Shown here: positions 4,813 through 7,756 of the stretch, in pieces
Numbering within the stretch: position 1 is the first letter of the stretch
How the letters are laid out: every line of letters begins with the position of its first letter
NCBI GenBank assembly: GCA_021798095.1
Contig: JAJZYL010000059.1
Coordinates: forward strand, 1 to 7,756
Reading direction: 5' to 3'
DNA from: an archaeon
Lineage (GTDB): Archaea > Thermoproteota > Nitrososphaeria > Conexivisphaerales > UBA164
DNA length: 7,756 bases
Notes under the pieces: generated by a model
Seen by the model: the letters and a program-made list of their open reading frames with translations, nothing else
Databases searched by the model: none
What the model was told of the DNA's origin: nothing
Made by a program: the position numbers and the translations under genes

Positions 4813-6342
4813 ATGAAGAACATCGTCAAGATCATTCTGGCGCTTCTGCTGTTTTCTATCCCTATAACTGGCGCCTTCGCTGCCACTTCAACGCCCCAGC
4901 TGATTAACTACACCTGGGGTTCCATCGGGACGCCGATCTACGCAACGCCGGGCATGGTAAACGTGCCCCTGACGGTTCAATTTAATTCAACGGCTAACAT
5001 CAGCTATGGTGAGCTGACGCTCACCTCAACGCCCATCACTAGCTCCACTGGAGGGGAGTACGCGTATGCCGCGCCTGCGGGAACTGGGTACCTGACGTTC
5101 TACCTGAACATACCCACCAACGCCACCCCTGGGACCTACGATGCGAGTTTGCTAGTAATTCTTTCAGGTGGTGGCGCTACCAGCGCCACCCTGGACCTGG
5201 TTATAAACGCTCCAGTATCGATAAAGGTGACGGCCCCGTCTTCTAGTCTGGCGGCCGGCGGCTCCGCATCGTTCCCAGTCGAAATAACAAACAGTGGCAA
5301 CTCCACAATATATGGCCTGTCGGTAACGCCGGCGTCCCCTTACCTGCAGCTGGTCTCCGGCAACTCATCTTCACTAGGTTATCTCACCCCAAATGGAACC
5401 GCGATTTTCAGATATGATATTTATGCGCCTAACACACTGAATCTTGGGCTATACCCGATCTCCATAGGCGTCACATACAGCATGGGCACGGGCCAGGTTC
5501 CGACCAGTGTGGTTTACTACACATATTTAGCCGTCACAAGCGTTCAGGGAGTCAGCGCCACGCTAACCCCCTCCACCCTATATTACCAGAGGAATAATTC
5601 CATGGTGTTGACGCTAACGAACAACGCCGGTAACCAGTTAAAAGATGTCATAGTAGACCTTAACGTCGGTTCTAACCTGTACGTTCAGCAGGGGACAGGC
5701 CCATTTAACCTCAGCACCATACCGGCCGGCGGCCGTTCCAGTATAACCCTGAACATAATACCAACTTCGACGCTGCAGACATCTACGGTTCCGATCATAG
5801 TCGAAGCCAGTTACAAAGTGGACAATATAACTCAGTTCAGTTCATTCGATTACAACGTCCTCCTTACGGGGGACATCGTCGTGAGCTTCTCAAACATCGC
5901 AACATCGGGGGCCGCCTATAATGGAACAACGCTCACCGTCTCGGGGTCACTGTTGAACAGCGGTACGGAAGAAGCATACTATGGCACGCTATACGCAAAT
6001 GGGCAGATCGCACAGCCCACTCAGTCAACATATATCGGAGACCTGCCCACTGATTCGCCGACGCCATTCACAGTAAGCTTCACGATACCCTCGGACGCCT
6101 CCACGGGCACATACAAGCTTTCATTGTTGTTCACCTATCAGGACTCATTGGGTAACTCATACAATGCAACTTATCTGCTCTATTTGCCCGTCATCAGCGG
6201 AGCACAGCCGGTTCAACATACGCCTCAGAAATCGAACTATGCCCTTTACGCGCTGATAGCCATACTGGTCGTGTTGATATTGGTCATCGTATACCTGATC
6301 AGGAGAAGACGGTCCAAGTCCAAGCAGGAGCTGACCCTGTAA
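4813..6342 (+). CDS. secreted, membrane-anchored protein with four Ig-like (NEW3/COG1361-type) repeats
   Basis: This 509-residue protein has a Sec signal peptide (1-23, possible cleavage after AFA), about 440 extracellular residues, one C-terminal membrane helix (about 476-496) and a basic cytoplasmic tail starting RRRRSKSK. The extracellular part is made of beta-rich, Ser/Thr/Tyr-rich sequence that divides into four units of about 105-110 residues (about 26-133, 135-242, 246-353, 354-462). Each unit has a matching late segment: PTNATPGTYDASLL, PNTLNLGLYPISI, PTSTLQTSTVPIIV and PSDASTGTYKLSLL. The second, third and fourth contain the NSG/NNAG/NSG turn typical of NEW3 and related archaeal surface domains. 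Twelve N-X-S/T sequons suggest heavy N-glycosylation. It lies between the ATPase and permease genes of one ABC system, so I infer an extracellular partner or substrate-handling subunit anchored beside the permease. No enzyme motif is visible. Confidence 0.85.
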   Translation: MKNIVKIILALLLFSIPITGAFAATSTPQLINYTWGSIGTPIYATPGMVNVPLTVQFNSTANISYGELTLTSTPITSSTGGEYAYAAPAGTGYLTFYLNIPTNATPGTYDASLLVILSGGGATSATLDLVINAPVSIKVTAPSSSLAAGGSASFPVEITNSGNSTIYGLSVTPASPYLQLVSGNSSSLGYLTPNGTAIFRYDIYAPNTLNLGLYPISIGVTYSMGTGQVPTSVVYYTYLAVTSVQGVSATLTPSTLYYQRNNSMVLTLTNNAGNQLKDVIVDLNVGSNLYVQQGTGPFNLSTIPAGGRSSITLNIIPTSTLQTSTVPIIVEASYKVDNITQFSSFDYNVLLTGDIVVSFSNIATSGAAYNGTTLTVSGSLLNSGTEEAYYGTLYANGQIAQPTQSTYIGDLPTDSPTPFTVSFTIPSDASTGTYKLSLLFTYQDSLGNSYNATYLLYLPVISGAQPVQHTPQKSNYALYALIAILVVLILVIVYLIRRRRSKSKQELTL

Positions 6343-6361
6343 AGCCGGTGCGAAGTCGCAA

Positions 6362-7597
6362 ATGAAATTCTCAGATATTTTTTATTACGCGTTCAGCGCC
6401 CTGAAAGAGAGAAGGACCAGGTCCGTTCTGACCATCCTCGGAATAATGATCGGGCCGGCCGCCATAGTTGGCATTACATCGGTGACCGGCGGCTTCGGGT
6501 CGCAGATAACCACCCAACTGCTGAGGCTGGGCACTAACACCATAATAATTGAACCCAACGGCCAGACGAGCTTAACCCAAAGCTATGTAACCACGATATC
6601 AGAAATACCCGGCATCAAGGGAGCCTATCCATTCTATGCTATACCTGGAACGATCAAAACCCCCGGTGGAACAGAAACGGTACAGGTGCTGGCTATAAGC
6701 CAGGCCGGGCTGAACAACGCAGTTCCGGGCATCCAGCTCGATACCGGAGGCTTCCCTCCGCCCACAGAGACATTTGAAGCAGCGGTGGGATATTCTATCG
6801 CCAATCCGCAGAATACGAATTACCCCAAATACAAGTTGAATGAGGCAATAACGGTGGTTATCCAGGCCCAGACGACGGTTTCAAAGAGCTTCCTCATTTC
6901 CGGTACCCTCAAACAGTTCGGCACTTCGCTATTCATAAATGTTGATCAGGGTATAATTGTGCCGTTGGCGACGGGCCAGCAGCTCACCGGCAACGCCGGC
7001 TACGATGGTATCCTTGCAGTAGCGGTCTCCTCAAGCCAGGTCAACGCCCTTTCCAAGCAGATTGAAAACATCTATGGGAACAAGATAAGCGTAATAACAT
7101 CGCAGTCGATAATATCCATAGCAAATAGCATTCTCGGCATACTGAACGCGTTGCTTACTTCAGCCGCTGCCGTATCCCTGATTGTCGCCATGATAGGGGT
7201 TACAACGACCATGTTCAGCGCTACAAGGGAGAGGATTCATGAAATAGGCTTACTTAAGGCCCTTGGATTCACCAGGGGGGGGATAGAAATGATATTTATA
7301 GCTGAATCTGCCATAATGGGTTTAGTCGGAGGATTGGTCGGCATAGCGCTGGGGGCGGGCGGCTCTTACCTGATTTCGTTTGTGCTGAGCTTTATAAGTT
7401 TGGGGGGATCCAGTCCCTCTTCAGGGGGGGTAGCCGGATCGGGGATAGGGTTCAGTGCATTTGTGGCGCCGGTCGTTTCTCCGGAAGTGGTCATTTTGAC
7501 GCTCATTCTGGCCGTAGGCATAGGGATCATTGCTGGATTTATACCCGCGCGCCAGGCCGCAAAGCTTGATCCGATAGTGGCCCTTCGTTACGAATAG
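6362..7597 (+). CDS. ABC transporter permease, MacB/FtsX family
   Basis: The 411-residue membrane subunit pairs with the ATPase at 4036. Order: a short amphipathic N-terminus ending in KERRTRS; membrane helix 1 (about 20-42) with the family phrase LTILGIMIG; an extracellular MacB_PCD-type domain (about 45-255); membrane helix 2 (257-280); the coupling segment RERIHEIGLLKALGFT (289-304); helix 3 (about 309-345); a Gly/Ser-rich external loop (347-372); helix 4 (374-395); and the classic C-terminus PARQAAKLDPIVALRYE. Length and topology match MacB permeases that lack a fused ATPase. Family members transmit ATP-driven motion across the membrane, moving lipoproteins, peptides or drugs, or controlling external partners. 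The gene begins 19 bases after the surface protein stop without a strong Shine-Dalgarno, indicating co-transcription. Several long G-runs occur in its 3' third. Confidence 0.93.
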   Translation: MKFSDIFYYAFSALKERRTRSVLTILGIMIGPAAIVGITSVTGGFGSQITTQLLRLGTNTIIIEPNGQTSLTQSYVTTISEIPGIKGAYPFYAIPGTIKTPGGTETVQVLAISQAGLNNAVPGIQLDTGGFPPPTETFEAAVGYSIANPQNTNYPKYKLNEAITVVIQAQTTVSKSFLISGTLKQFGTSLFINVDQGIIVPLATGQQLTGNAGYDGILAVAVSSSQVNALSKQIENIYGNKISVITSQSIISIANSILGILNALLTSAAAVSLIVAMIGVTTTMFSATRERIHEIGLLKALGFTRGGIEMIFIAESAIMGLVGGLVGIALGAGGSYLISFVLSFISLGGSSPSSGGVAGSGIGFSAFVAPVVSPEVVILTLILAVGIGIIAGFIPARQAAKLDPIVALRYE

Positions 7598-7605
7598 TAT
7601 TATGG

Positions 7606-7756
7606 TTATGGCCCCAGTTTAGCCTTAAGAGCGCTAAATATATCGCCAGGTTTGATTATGGACAGGCCAGCCCTTCCTCCCAAAATCTCGACAAGCATAA
7701 TATCGTCCGGCTCTTCAAGATCGACGGGATTGTGAATGTGATTTGCTATAGCTTCG
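7606..7756 (-). CDS. THUMP-domain RNA-binding protein (Tan1/COG1818-like), C-terminal part
   Basis: Only the last 49 codons are inside the window; the frame is open to the edge and stops at TAA (7606-7608). The visible sequence contains NPVDLEEPDDIMLVEILGG followed by RAGLSIIKPGDIFSALKAK. This is the end of a THUMP domain: the V-D-L-x-x-P-D strand-turn, then a beta strand and a G/A-x-S-I strand, as found in archaeal Tan1-like proteins. Eukaryotic Tan1 is the tRNA-binding adaptor for Kre33/NAT10-dependent N4-acetylcytidine formation in tRNA. An equivalent archaeal role is plausible but not shown here. No catalytic domain follows the THUMP domain, which fits the adaptor type rather than ThiI or a THUMP methyltransferase. 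The gene converges on the permease gene with eight bases between their stops. Confidence 0.75.
   Translation of the reverse strand, partial: EAIANHIHNPVDLEEPDDIMLVEILGGRAGLSIIKPGDIFSALKAKLGP

Noticed and set aside
1..7756. CRISPR arrays, insertion sequences, attachment sites
   Set aside because: No regularly spaced direct repeats, transposase or integrase motifs, or terminal inverted repeats were seen on either strand.

Overview
The window reads as chromosomal DNA of an archaeon. The first genes encode an A/V-type ATP synthase (subunit D, then the proteolipid K). Start codons include TTG and GTG as well as ATG. Several genes carry a TATA-like box 25-30 bases before the start codon, as in leaderless archaeal transcripts. 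The ATPase gene at 4036 has a strong AGGTGAT Shine-Dalgarno match. Isoleucine ATA and arginine AGG codons are common. The order D - small charged ORF - signal-peptide-bearing K resembles, from memory, the Sulfolobus gamma-epsilon-proteolipid arrangement, so a TACK-type lineage is a reasonable guess, but the sequence does not settle it.

Layout. (1) 1-1142, plus strand: the 3' part of subunit D, a 41-codon charged ORF, a doubtful 26-codon ORF, and proteolipid K behind its own probable promoter. (2) 1185-2393, minus strand: a two-gene operon of a HAD phosphatase-like enzyme followed by an uncharacterised 178-residue protein. It converges on the K gene across a short inverted repeat. (3) 2598-3549, plus strand: a four-helix membrane protein of unknown function with a winged-helix regulator 13 bases downstream. 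(4) 3550-4035: 486 bases with no convincing gene, holding a T-tract, a GC-rich hairpin, a TATA box, a weak 94-codon ORF and two small hairpins just before the next ribosome binding site. (5) 4036-7597, plus strand: a MacB/LolD-type ABC cassette made of an ATPase, a secreted membrane-anchored protein with four Ig-like repeats, and a MacB/FtsX-type permease. (6) 7606-7756, minus strand: the C-terminal end of a THUMP-domain protein of the Tan1 type, converging on the permease.

How the parts fit. The ABC cassette is the most interesting region. It looks like a mechanotransmission or export system in which a large, probably glycosylated, surface beta-sandwich protein sits where bacteria would have a MacA-like adaptor. 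An 11-bp imperfect palindrome (AACG-N3-YGTT) lies 11-12 bases upstream of the TATA box at both candidate promoters of this region, suggesting shared control. The winged-helix gene just upstream is an obvious but untested candidate regulator. I see no CRISPR array, tRNA, rRNA or insertion sequence.
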